The position numbers and the translations under genes are program-made. From Cokeromyces recurvatus (Eukaryota; Mucoromycota; Mucoromycetes; Mucorales; Mucoraceae), in NCBI RefSeq assembly GCF_025118155.1, contig NW_026251398.1, forward strand, positions 1 through 64,000: 64,000 nt of DNA, given 5' to 3'. The number at the start of each line of letters is the position of its first letter. Within the stretch, counting starts at the first letter, position 1. This document shows positions 47,474 to 59,966 of this stretch, one piece after another. The notes beneath the pieces are model-generated. The model ran no database searches and was not told where the DNA came from. It worked only from the letters and a program-made list of their open reading frames with translations.

Positions 47474-48720
47474 ATGAATAAAATTCAAAGTGAAATAGAG
47501 ACCCATTCGTTGCTAACAGAAGCATTGTATGAACATTTACAAGCTACTATTCAACTAACTAAAGTAGCACTTGAGTTAGAATGGACAGTTTTTACACGTT
47601 TTATAGTTGGGGCCATGATAGCCACATTTTTCTCTATTATTTACCTTGTATTTACACTACGTAATTCACGCCGACCACTCGTTATCTGGGAGAAATTAAA
47701 TAAACCGTTGATAAAACTATTTCGACCCAAGATTTTTGCCTTTTTATTAGGAAATATGAATCCATATTCACGATCCATAGGTAAGAAGAAGAAGAAGAAG
47801 AAGATAAAGTGGTTATAAACATTATCTTTTACATTTAACAGATATGAGAATTTCAACCTATTCTCGAGGATTTTGTACAGGTTTAATGCGTGTAAGTATT
47901 AAAGATTTATCAAAAAAAAAAAATTATGTTTTAATTGACAAAAAAAAAATTATGTTTTAATTGACAAAAAAAAAATCATAGGATAGACAAAAGAATCGAA
48001 ATCCATTTAAAAGGTATTTTATTATTAAATAATAGATGCTAACATTGTATATATTGATTTTTATATGTATATAATTAAAGTATACATGCTACCGCTTTAG
48101 CTACATTTGCAGAAACAATAGGAGAATTAGGATTGTCAAGCTGTTTAAAAGATGATAAAGAAGAAATATCACTTATTTCTTTAGATTTACAAGTAATAAA
48201 TCTAGTTTTATAGAGAAAATAAGATATTGATTGTACTGTATTTTTTATTAGTTTAAAAAGAAGGCAAGAGGTTTATTAACAGCTTCAACAGAATTTAAGT
48301 TACCAGAAGAAAATATGAAATCAAATATTAAAATGAATGTTGTCATTAAAGATGGAACACTTGATACAGTAGCAATTGCTTCTTTAGTTTGGATCATTGA
48401 AAGCAATCAGCATGTAACTTGAAATAACATCAAAAGTAAGAATTTCTTTTAGGTTATGCAAGACAGCCACAAAAGAAAAAAAAATGGTGCTACTATTATC
48501 TCTTTTCCTTGTTCTATTCTATTTATTAGTAAAGAGATATTTCCTTTTTTTTATATATATATATATTTATACATATATATATTTGTATACATTTATAAAT
48601 ATTCATTCTTTCATGTCCTCTGCTGAAAATACCTTATTGACTCAAATTACAAAATTACCTATCAATACAATAACTACTTTTTTTCTTCTTCAAGATAAAA
48701 TATGCGTATTCGAAAAGTAG
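47474..48720 (+). CDS. DUF4442 hotdog-fold (thioesterase-like) protein
   Basis: Seven exons (47474-47780, 47842-47891, 47982-48013, 48081-48192, 48252-48413, 48453-48528, 48695-48720), 254 residues. The N-terminal part has a helix (FIVGAMIATFFSIIYLVFTL) that should anchor it in a membrane. The hotdog domain reads TYSRGFCTGLMRDRQKNRNP, IHATALATFAETIGELGLSS, SLDLQFKKKARGLLTASTEF and IKDGTLDTVAIASLVWII; this order (NP-x-x-S-IHA, FAET, KKARG) is the DUF4442 pattern. Relatives include acyl-CoA thioesterase-like proteins; no catalytic assignment is made. Exon 3 is 32 nt. The last two exons are less certain: the 3' end was placed by a strong pyrimidine-rich acceptor at 48694; without that splice, translation runs through a TA repeat to 48626. 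Confidence 0.8.
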
Positions 48721-49349
48721 TAGTACATCAATAAAAAAAATAATTTGTAACTTGTTAATGCTTCTATTGCATGTAATATATGCTTTAATTGTTCAAAAGT
48801 AAGTAACTATTCATACTTGGAAAAAAAAAGAAGAAGAACAAGTATTACTCTATTTATATAGTATTATAAAAGGAATTGTCATTGTCAAGAAGAGGAAAGA
48901 ATTTACATGAAGTTTAGATTCCCGAACAAAAAAAAAATAATTAATTCATTCATACAGATCTTCAGAACTATGAATTTTCGATAAAATAGATCCATTCCAT
49001 GCATAAAGATGAATTAGATCAAGTAAATTGGCTCAAGAGAATTGACAAAAGTATCATTTTTTAAAGAATGTTCAAGTACTTTATATAGAGCACAATAGAA
49101 TAATACCAGCCTATGATGATAAAATCACCTTCACCAATTAGTAGTAGTGACATACTATCAACACAACATTCATACAGAACAATATTTCTAGTCAACAACA
49201 AATATTTGATAATCATCTTATTGAACAATACTGAATCCACTATTGTCGTTGAAACTATCTATTGTTTGGACTACTTTTTCATAATAATAAAAGCCTTTAT
49301 TATATACCATGTTTCTTAATCATGACAACTACGATTAAGAATTATTTTA
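48721..49349. other. Intergenic, no supported gene
   Basis: AT-rich gap before the second LINE fragment. A 68-codon frame at 49113-49319 is hydrophobic and compositionally like the background; not accepted. Confidence 0.6.
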
Positions 49350-50165
49350 TTTATAACAAAAATTTAAACAACCCATGTGAGCACATAATACTGGCAGTAT
49401 TGGATTGCCCGGATCAGTTCGAGAAAGGATAAAAGTGTACTAAAAAAAACCTTTTGATAGGCAAAAGGGTAAAAAAGAAAGAGAAGGGAAGAGGAAAAGC
49501 AAGATATATCAATAAATACTAGATTCAGAGTTACGTAACCAGTTTACAAGTTTTGTACCAAGGGGGGCAGTTTCTGGAGGAAGTTTACCATGATGGAGAT
49601 AGTCAAGTTCAAAAAGTAGAAGGCATATAGCAGGCCAACGAATCTTCCAGGTGGGAAAGTCAGATGAGTTGGAAGCTGATGCGATTGGTGGCATGCGTTG
49701 TTGTTTATTTGGCAGCTTATTTAAGAGGAAGGACAAAGGGTCGGGTTCGGTCAACGGCATTTGCAATCTTCGATGCATATGTAGACACCATATAGCATGA
49801 AATCTTGTGAACAAGGCATTAGGGTGATAGATGCACGGTTTAGGGGCACCACCAGGTAACCAACCTAGACGCCAGCGGACTATTCGGCTGCGTTCTGCAT
49901 TTGACATAGGTAACCAGAGGATAGGATCGATACCTAGGGTAGGACGGCAGGCAGACAAGAGAACGGCATTCTTACTGTTTCGTCGATCACCAAGATTATC
50001 TTTCAGATATGCTTTATAGATACCAGCAAAAGCACGAGGATCATAAATATTATCGTCAAAAGAAGCAGTATACCGTTGCCAGATAGGTGTTTTCGAAAGC
50101 TTATACCATTGAGAATGGCTTGAAGAGGGGCGATCATGACAACTACAGTTTTTACATTTCAAATT
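49350..50165 (-). mobile_element. LINE 3' fragment with intact C-terminal reading frame
   Basis: A 217-codon open frame (50162-49509) on the minus strand encodes the tail of a LINE polyprotein: SHSQWYKLSKTPIWQRYTAS, ILWLPMSNAERSRIVRWRLG, GWLPGGAPKPCIYHP, FHAIWCLHMHRRLQMP, DPLSFLLNKLPNKQ, FPTWKIRWPAICLLLFELDY, ending NWLRNSESSIY. The C-x2-H ... H-x3-C-x3-H residues form a terminal zinc-finger-like unit. No RT is present upstream, and no Met starts the frame, so it is a 5'-truncated copy, joined to an A/T run at about 50169-50190. 49350-49500 is its 3' untranslated part, matching the older copy at 8800-8940. GC content and lack of stops make it younger than that copy. Confidence 0.8.
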
Positions 50166-50356
50166 CAGAAAAAAAAATTTTTTTTTTTTAACTTTCTTCT
50201 AGAAAAGGCACTTCATAAAAAAGACCCTGTCACTGTTACACGGATGTTGATTGGATATTTTAACTCTATCTACAGTCACGTTTAAACAAAAAAAAAAAAA
50301 TTTTCTTTGTTACCGATAAACAGGAAAACTATAAAAGGACTCGAAAAGTAAGCAAA

Positions 50357-50583
50357 ATGAATTTTTTCTTTAGTGACCGTACTCTACAGGATCTGTATAC
50401 AGTACGTTTCAATTCTATGTTTTCCAAACTAGATACAATCTCCAAGTTAGTCGATGATTTTTAGTAGACCTTCTTTAGAGTGAAGTGTGGCGAATTGTTA
50501 TCTCTCTGAGTACTTTTCGTCAGTTGATGATCTCGCCTGTCTTTTATTCCAAGGACATGGCACGGAAGGAGCTACAAGTCTGA
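50357..50583 (+). pseudogene. Broken small gene of unknown family
   Basis: An ATG at 50357 opens a 35-codon frame (DRTLQDLYTVRFNSMFSKLD then TISKLVDDF) ended by TAG. In shifted frames the coding look continues: GELLSL, then STFRQLMISPVFYSKDMARK and ELQV to a TGA at 50583. A canonical TATAAAA lies at 50330-50336. The codon-like content across three frames suggests one former gene with a stop and frameshift, or a multi-exon repeat-family gene. Family not identified. Confidence 0.4.
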
Positions 50584-51215
50584 TAACTTAACCTTTTCTT
50601 TTTATATATTTATATTATAAATGAAAATGAAAAATAAATAAAAATCCCTAATATATTTCCTTCTTTAATAAGAAGGAGAGTGGGGAGAGGGTAGCGGCCT
50701 TCAGAATCTATAAATGATAGAATCTGATGCCTCTAACCTCGTTTCTAATTCTTCATTCCATCTATACATTAAAACATTTCAACCAGCCAATGGAAGGGAA
50801 TTTACTATATTCTAATTTCTTTGTTGTATAATGAAAATAAACTTGATTATTGCTTTACTTTTGTTATCATTGGATGGATGTTTCCCAATGGGCAATTTTT
50901 GTGTTGATTTGTTCCGGTCTTGTTGAAAAAAAAAATAGTAATAATGGTGGATGCTTCGGTCAATTATTTACGCTATTAGTAGAATCAACTGTTATCCTAA
51001 TTGAAAGATTATCATTATAATTAGTTAGATCTAGTTTTATTGTGCTTCCATACTATCGATCTTGACTATTTTTAAAATCATTAATGGATCCATATAATCT
51101 TGTATCCTCCTCTCTCTCTCTATTTCTTTTTTTTTTTCTTTTATATATCAATTATATTTATGTTGTCGTTGGTGAAATAAAGTTAGGAATAGTTGGCTGA
51201 TGAATAGATTCATCT
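50584..51215. other. Intergenic, no supported gene
   Basis: AT-rich, with a (TC)n stretch at about 51107-51121. Nothing recognised. Confidence 0.6.
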
Positions 51216-51530
51216 TCAAGAGTTGTTCTTATTGTAGGTTTCCAAGAATTGAAGTTGACTTTGTGAGTGTTGAAGTTGAGTTACAAGTAGTTTTCTTCCT
51301 TCTAGCATCGAAAGAACTCTAGTTTTCTCTTTTAAACGATGTATTTCTTTATTGTTAATATAGAAAAGAAGAAAATAGATATATATCTTTAGTCTATTAA
51401 CGCAGATATTAATAGACTCTAATGATAAAGGAAGCAATGTTAGCTTAAATATACAGAAAGCTGTGATAGCAAGTAATAATTAGGAGTAGTGGTAGTAATA
51501 AGCAAACATAAAATTTATTAGCCAAATACA
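51216..51530 (-). CDS. Weak candidate: small membrane/coiled-coil protein
   Basis: Behind RIC8 on the same strand, one frame ends in HRLKEKTRVLSMLEGRKLLV and SQSQLQFLETYNKNNS before a TGA at 51216, which looks like real protein. A second frame just upstream opens with MYLANKFYVCLLLPLLLIIT, a signal/TM-like start. No clean splice joins the two, so this may be a pseudogene, a sequencing indel or chance. Confidence 0.22.
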
Positions 51531-51552
51531 TAGAAAATGGTTTTCTTTTATA

Positions 51553-52132
51553 TCATTCATCGTCTGATTCACTGTGGATTTCCTCAAATCTTGAATCACT
51601 TTCTCGCATAGCTTTAGCAATTGGATTTTCAACATCAATAATACCAGTCTTCTTTAATCTTTCAAACAGAACAAATAGTCTTTCAGCTTCTCTTTCTTTT
51701 TCTTCATCTGTCATATCTTTCAAATCTTTCTCTGGTTCTGAAGACATATATTGTCCTGTAATAGGATTAATATCCTTGCCATTTTCTTCTTCTCTTTTTG
51801 GTGGTTGCATAGGAATGCCCTTATTAAACAAATATCCAATTGCGTTACCATAGCCAACTTGCTGCGTAAATTTATTTGCTATGCTTGCATACATATTATT
51901 AAGAATAAAGATGCATCTTTATATACATATCTATTTTCATATTTACCATCTTTGTCACATAATATAAACAAAGTCTCGCAGGTCGCATCTCGAGTTTGTG
52001 GCATCATTGTACTTGTCATTAATCTAATTAAATAGGCTGATAAACTATGACCTTCATGTACAGGCTTGTGCCTATCTCTTTTTTGTTTAAAAAAAAATAA
52101 TAATAATAATGATAATAATTAATAATAAATAT

Positions 52133-52179
<47 letters not shown>

Positions 52180-53567
52180 ACAAAAGCTTACTTTTCATTT
52201 GGTAACATTGCTTCTACCATTAATTGTTTTAATAGTGTGTTTCCTTCTGCTAATGAAGTTAATACTAAGAGTAAAGGTGCGATAATGGAGTCTATCTGTT
52301 GAACACCATCTTGATCAGGATCACCTTCAGGGATAAGAGCATGAATGGCACGGTCCAAGACATCAACCAATGTATTTACTATAAATTGAAATCCATGCTC
52401 ATCCTTCTGTTTATCATACAACTGACTTATCCACTCAGATTGAGCTAGCCAGACTTCCTCTATAGTGGTATAAGAAAATTGCATCAACGCATGAATGGCT
52501 TGCGAATGAGGTGGGATTAATGGCTGTGTTTTAGCATATGGTGTTTTAAACAGTAAATGAAAGATAGGTGTCAAACAATTTTTAAAATGCTCTGAGGCTA
52601 TTTCATTACTGTTCTGTCGAGCATCAAATAGCATCAAATTAAAAAGAAGTTTTAAAGCTTCACTTGTCACAGTCAAGGGATTTATAGGTACGCTTGGGTC
52701 AATCATCTGTCTGAAGTGCGGGGTTTCTAATTGATGAATATTTTCAGAGAGTATCTTTGCAAATCAATAAATTAATTTTATGTATGTGTGTAGGTTGTAT
52801 TGGTTTTTTTTTCTTTTTTTTTACCTTTTCAATAGAATGTGATATGTTAGATTGAATTAAATCTTGAATGATATCATATCTATCAACAGTCATAAAAAAG
52901 AGTATGCGACATATCAAGAATTGAAAATCAATGTCAAGTCGTTGATCTTCGAATTGTAGCAAGATAGACTGACAAGAGCTTATAATATTTTCCTGTTCCA
53001 AATAAGTTTTCGTATCATTATTAAGAAATATGCAATTTGAGATACATTTAAGAGCTTCACAAGCAGTTGGTGTAGGTTTAAATTGACTAGATTCATCAAG
53101 CCCAGCAAGTTGAACTAAGGTTACTATCCCCTAAAGAAAAGAAAAGTAAGTACTATGGTTTAATTTATACAAGTATTTATGATGCAAAAACTACCTTCTT
53201 TGTAAAAATTGGATCTGATCCTTCTAAACTTCTTCCCAAAGTTTTAATGATGGATACACCTTGAGTTTTTACTACCCTCACCCCCATAAAACAATCATTC
53301 ATTTCTCGATTCTCCTCTATTTGAAGTAATAAATAAAATACCTTTTTCGTTCCAGTCTTTTGTCTTCAAGTCTTCAAGTAATAATATCAAGAATTCACTC
53401 TTTTCTTTATTTGAAGAAACTAAAATTATTAAGGTTAGGGGAAAATCCTTTCCTACTCAACTTTTAGAACTTTATTTACATTGATATTCTTTTTCGACAT
53501 TGCATAATAATTCAACTAAAGATGAGTTCTCAACATGTCGACATCTTTGGTAATCATCAATTATCAT
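51553..53567 (-). CDS. ric8: RIC8/synembryn, G-alpha chaperone and exchange factor
   Basis: Seven exons (53567-53480, 53419-53342, 53271-53195, 53130-52825, 52754-52192, 52077-51947, 51878-51553), 522 residues, all phases kept. RIC8 folds nascent G-alpha subunits and promotes nucleotide exchange; filamentous fungi need it for normal growth. Motifs: the armadillo/HEAT helices GIVTLVQLAGLDESSQFKPT and ACEALKCISNCIF, DFQFLICRILFFMTVD, EALKLLFNLMLFDARQNS (the EALKVLFN block), then TRDATCETLFILCDKDANKF and TQQVGYGNAIGYLFNKGI, the latter being the family signature. NPITGQYMSSE and an acidic, Ser-rich end (ESDSRFEEIHSESDDE, a likely CK2 site region) match known RIC8 tails. Confidence 0.93.
52135..52172 (+). 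repeat. Poly-T run of 38 nt inside a RIC8 intron
   Basis: Located in the intron between 52192 and 52077. On the RIC8 coding strand it is an A-run near the donor. Confidence 0.85.
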
Positions 53568-55539
53568 GATTACTTGAAAATAAAAATAATTATAATAAAA
53601 ATAGAATAAAATAAAATAAAATAAAATAAAAAGCGTGTTCAAGATAAATGAAAATTCAAAACGTCTATTGGCTAATGAAAAGAATATAATAGTTTTTTTT
53701 TTTTTTTTTTTTTTTTTCAGTTTATAGCTTTTAGTTGTATTTCTGCTTGAAGAATCATTTAGATTTACGTAACTATTTGGCTTTTACAAAGTTAATAGAC
53801 TTCTCCTATTTATCTTGAGGAATTTATTAGTCGTTCTTTTACTGCCAAGTTATATTTTGACTTTGTGATACTTTTTATCTACAATAAAGTCGAATGTTGT
53901 TCTATTGCCTTCCTTTGTCAACTTATTGAAACACAGGGACAAGTATATCTGTGGTACAAAAGATATTTTCCATGGGATGGGAAGGACTTGTTTTAAGAAA
54001 AAAAAAAGATAAATATTTCAACATTATAAGATATCATCTTAGCTCAATTTGAAGGATGAATATAACATGCATCCATCTTTTTTTTTTCTTCTTCTTCTTT
54101 CAAAATAACTTGTATACAATACAACGTAATAGACTATCGTATTTATTAAAAAAAAACCCTTCTAGAAGCAGTAATAAATTTGATCTTTTTGATTTATACG
54201 CCTGAAAATAACAGCTAAATTATTTTGAGAATCAAAGAAGAAAAATGACTATAGATAAGATACATTTATTCTCATGATATAGTATTTTTTTTTCCTTTTC
54301 CAACGAATCTTTAGGTTTGTTCACCAGAGCACTGCTTTAACTGTGTATAATATAAATGTAGAATCAATAGTGAAAGTAGGAAAAAGGCATTTCCTTTTTA
54401 GATCTCTATAGTTGTTAATGGTATTTAAAACTTGAATTTATTTCTAATGCATCTACCTTCCTTTACATTTATATCTTGTATAATAGTAATCATATACTGT
54501 ATCTTTTAAAGTTTTTCATGTCTATTAAATCTATGTTATGTTTGTCTTGTAATAAAGACTTTAAGACTGAGTGTCACGTTGAAACTTTTTATTATTGTAC
54601 TTTTTATAATGCATTTTTCTAAAAGGCCCAGATGTACAACAGCAAGAGAAAGTTACCAAATGGGAAAGTCCTGAAGCTGTTGTTATTAATGATGCTATCT
54701 ATTCTTATTTCAAACAAGATACAAAACAAAAAAAAAAGATTCTTTTTAAAACAGAAAAGTGAAGGGAGGGGGAAAAAGTACAAGAGAAGAAGATACTTAC
54801 CTGTAAATCATGTGACTAAAATAGTCATACAATTGCTGATAATGGAATCCCTGAATGATCTTACAGTGTCAAAATTCATCCGAAAGAGGATACTTTACAA
54901 TTTTTTAAAAAAAAGAATACATATTGTAACAATCATTTAGATCCTTTTTGACACAAAGTGATCATACTGTCCTTCTTTGCTTCTTTATTTATTTATTTGT
55001 CTTTGAATAAAAATTCGAATCTACCATTTATGAGTGTAAAAAATTATATGAATTACGATAAAGATAAGCCTGACTTCTGTGATTTGTAAGTTAGGATGGT
55101 GAAATAATTGCCACACTAATAACCTATTGCTTTGAAAAATAAAATTGCTATAATAATACCTGATTTGATGATAAATTCCATACATTTCACTCTCTACTCT
55201 GGTATTAATTTCCCTTGGAATGCAGATATTTTGGCCATAAAAGCCTCCTTCCCTCCCTTCTTCCTTCCTTCTCTTTTACATTGCTAAACAGATTTGGTCT
55301 GGTAAAGATCAACTATCATTTTTCACACGAGAATCACAACAAAACGCCATGTTAAACATGTTTAGTTTCATAAACTTAAAAAAAGATGCATAAGGTATTG
55401 TTACTAAATTCTATTAGTATCATCTTCTTCTCTTATTTCCAAACATTTTGTTTGAATAGTTTCAAATAAATACTGTACCGTCCCTATTTATTTATTTTTT
55501 TAGTCGCAAAATTTTATCTGTTATACCATCAACTTAAAA

Positions 55540-55758
55540 ATCTTAGATAAGTTCACCCTTTTCCTTTTTAAAATAAATTTCTTATAGCATGTAACCATTT
55601 TTTGATGTCTTTTCTTAGCTTGTCTGTATAATTTGTACAACCCTTTGATCACCTCTTTTATCATAAAAAAATTTGACTTCACTGCCATCCCATCTAGAAT
55701 AGATATGTCTTGATTGGCTCTTATCCTTTAACCTCTCACAAATAGTATTACCAGTACA

Positions 55759-55760
<2 letters not shown>
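55540..55760 (-). pseudogene. Eroded coding fragment, unknown family
   Basis: Downstream of a 46-nt A-run (minus strand) the sequence reads NTICERLKDKSQSRHIYSRW, then DGSEVKFFYDKRGDQRVVQI, and stops; the next frame continues with DKLRKDIKKWLHAIRNLF and a stop. A single frameshift would join them. The charged, balanced composition differs from the surrounding AT-rich frames. No start and no family recognised; possibly transposon-derived. Confidence 0.35.
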
Positions 55761-55806
<46 letters not shown>

Positions 55807-58210
55807 CGTCCGTAAATTTAGAAGAGAGTAAATCATTGGTCATCAGTAATTATAATTTACAGAGCGAATCCTGAATAATTGCTTACTTACGGCATTATTG
55901 TCACCAATATTACATTACAAAAAATGCGTGTTTTCTTAATGACTTTGTCTTATTATTCTTTATTGATAATAATCCTATTTTGTTATTTACTCATAAAAAA
56001 AAAATCCTCGTCTTTTTATTATTATGATTACTGCTGCCTTACTCTGGCTAATCTTTAGTGCATATTCCTAGGGATAACTTTATTACTTATTTCATAATTG
56101 TGACGAATATTTACAAGGTACCAGTATTTCTTTAGCTTAATGATTTCTTAAATAGCAACCCACAGTTGTTGTTTTTTTTCATAATTAGTATAATTATTAT
56201 TTCTTTTTTTTCTTTTTTTTTTTCTTCATTCTTTCATCCTACTTGAGAAATTTTTGATTTATGAGCTGACTACGGCTAAAAGGATTTTGCCTTTTGTTTA
56301 TCATAAGCTTATTGGTTAAAAAAAAAAAAAAAGCTTAATTAGTAAAAATCAACTTTTAAGCATAATAAGAAAACGTATTAGTTTCAAACTACACTCTGCA
56401 CAGTAAGGTGGATGGGGTTGATAATGCAAAAAGAGATGGATAAGGAAAAATAGTAAAATAAATAGGACTGATAAACATCTAACTTCACTATGGATAAATA
56501 ATTCGTCGCCTTTTAATATATATAAAATATGTCAATTCTAAATAGCATTTTTACTAAAAAAGGTTTGGAATAAAATAAGTATTTATTTAAGCCAATAATA
56601 ATGAATATGAATCAACTAGTGTATATAAAGTAGAGTATCTCATAATTAATTATTTGCAGTTTCTATTTTAACCATACATCATTAGCCTTTTAATTATTTC
56701 TCTTTACATCATATTGATTCATTGACAGCAGCACTTTGAATAATCTATTACCATTATTTAATGTTATACAAGATCAATCTAAGCATTTGTTTGTATAACA
56801 TTAAAAAATAAAAAAAGCTCCAATATATATTGGTTATTGTAAAAATAGCCGATCATACGGCTGTTTACAAAACATAAGACCTTCCTTTGTTTCCCGAATA
56901 TAATAGAAGAACGTGTATACTACAAATAGAATAGACAAAACTCACTTGTATGAATATATATTTGTGCGTGTATATATGTAATATACATTTATTCATTTGA
57001 TACTTTGTCCAAAAAAAAAAAAAAAAAAAAAAAAAAGTAGAATACTGTAACATACGTATATACAAAGTCTTGTACATATGATACAACAGACATAGTAGAG
57101 TAAAGAAGCTTTCTTTTATATACACAAATATATATATAACAATAATAATAGTGGCTCGTGCTCCTTTAATCCGATAGGTACTTTTTTTTTTGATTATCCA
57201 TATTTTCCTTATTTTAACAAGCTGTACAACCGTAGAATGTTTTGGATAAATTCAATCCTCAAGTGAATTTTAACAGGTGACGTCTTAGCATATAATATTG
57301 GTAGTGTTACACTAATACACGCGATGAATATATTGCAGTAATGCTCACACAAAAAAACGTGGCTTACTTTTTTTATTTTGTATATTGTCTACGTCTATGC
57401 ATAAATACAAAATTCTATATTTGTATATGACCTCTACCCTTTTTCTTCTTTCTTTCTCTTTTTTGATGTTCAGCTCCTAAATTTATAATATAACATAAAA
57501 GGTTTAGGGAGGAAAGGATACGTTTACTTTAATACGTTATGAATTTTGTATTACGATGATGTGAAGACTCTACGACTATTATGTTCGTCATTGTACTCCG
57601 ACTCAAGTTTTGCAATATCGATCTTCTTTCATTAATAGTTATACGATAAAAGGTTGAATGAATGCTGATTTACATCTAATTTATTCTCTATGTTAATCAT
57701 TGAATTCTTTGTCTATAATCAGTTTTCCTAAAGAAAACAAAAAAAAAAAAGACAAAAACAAAAAAAAGGGTCACATACAGTAAAACTGACATAGGGTTTT
57801 TATTTAAGGGAGCATATAGGGTTGACATTTTTTAAGCTGGCTGACCTCAATTAAATCTATGGGGATGGTGGTGAGAGAGAGAGGGGGGGTACCAGCTCGG
57901 ACCCTCATGTCTTTTTAGTCTTATAATAGCACTTTTTTCTTTTCTTTTCTATTATATGTATGTATGTATATATTTATCTTTACATATACATATCTTTTTT
58001 TTTCTCTTTACTACTTATAATAAACTATAAAAGACTTGTATAGTATGCATGTATGTATGGTCCTGTTAGTCATTCTTCTATTATTCACGAATTTGTGACT
58101 CAACCTTTATAGTCGTGTCATTCGAAATATAGTTTGTGCTACACTTTTTTAACCTTAAATTTATAAACAATTATGAGCCTTTGCCCTCCCCCCCTTTCTC
58201 CTCCCCGTGA

Positions 58211-59233
<1,023 letters not shown>

Positions 59234-59966
59234 CACTCCAAATCAAACAAACATCTTTTACCCCACTATTTTGAGCAGTTAGAATAACCTCTTCTCCTCC
59301 CCTTTTTATCATTATTATTTAGACGTATTATATTATTTATTTATTTTATTTCATTCACATTTACGCAACTATTTCTTTTAAGCTACTATGTATTTTTATA
59401 TATGAGCAAGCCTTTTATGTAATTTATTTTAACTTTATGCCCTTCCTTCTTTATTTTATATACAATTTTCCTTTTATGATAGAGTAGCTTAATCCCATTA
59501 CAAATATAGACCTTTTTATTTATTTATTTACCCCCACTTTTTTTTTAGATTTCCCAAGAAATATACATGTATAATGCTATTTAATAATATGAATCATGTC
59601 TTTTATTTATAATGTTTTAATTTATTATATTAAGGTGATATTTGCTTATTAAGAATGTATAATTTCTCTATCTACTAATAATGGGCAAAAGAGAATGATA
59701 GTCACGTGATATTGACGTCAACAAAACCACTTTACACTACGGATTATTTTGCTCAAGCTCAAAATTGTAATTCCTTTTTTTTTTTTTTTCTTTTCTTACA
59801 AGTAAAAGTTTTATTTTCTTTTTTTTTTTCCTCTTTTCCCCCCTCCCCTTTTTTTTTAAATTAAGCATCATATACATTGTAAGTAATTCATCTTTTAAAA
59901 CATGACTTTATAAATATTAATTTTCATGTTTGTTATTTATAATTTTAAAAATGTAGATTAAATAAA
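59234..59966. other. Intergenic, no supported gene
   Basis: 3' flank of the zinc-finger gene and upstream region of the V-ATPase gene. T-runs at about 59776-59789 and 59818-59829 plus a C-rich stretch at about 59839-59848. No gene seen. Confidence 0.65.

Noticed and set aside
48529..48626. Read-through 3' end of the DUF4442 protein across a TA repeat
   Set aside because: It would add a Tyr-Ile repeat tail; a GTAAAG donor and a strong pyrimidine-rich acceptor at 48694 give a cleaner ending.
49400..49440. B-box-like GTTCGA near 49418 suggesting a tRNA or SINE
   Set aside because: No matching A box or acceptor stem, and the segment is the 3' part of the LINE fragment.
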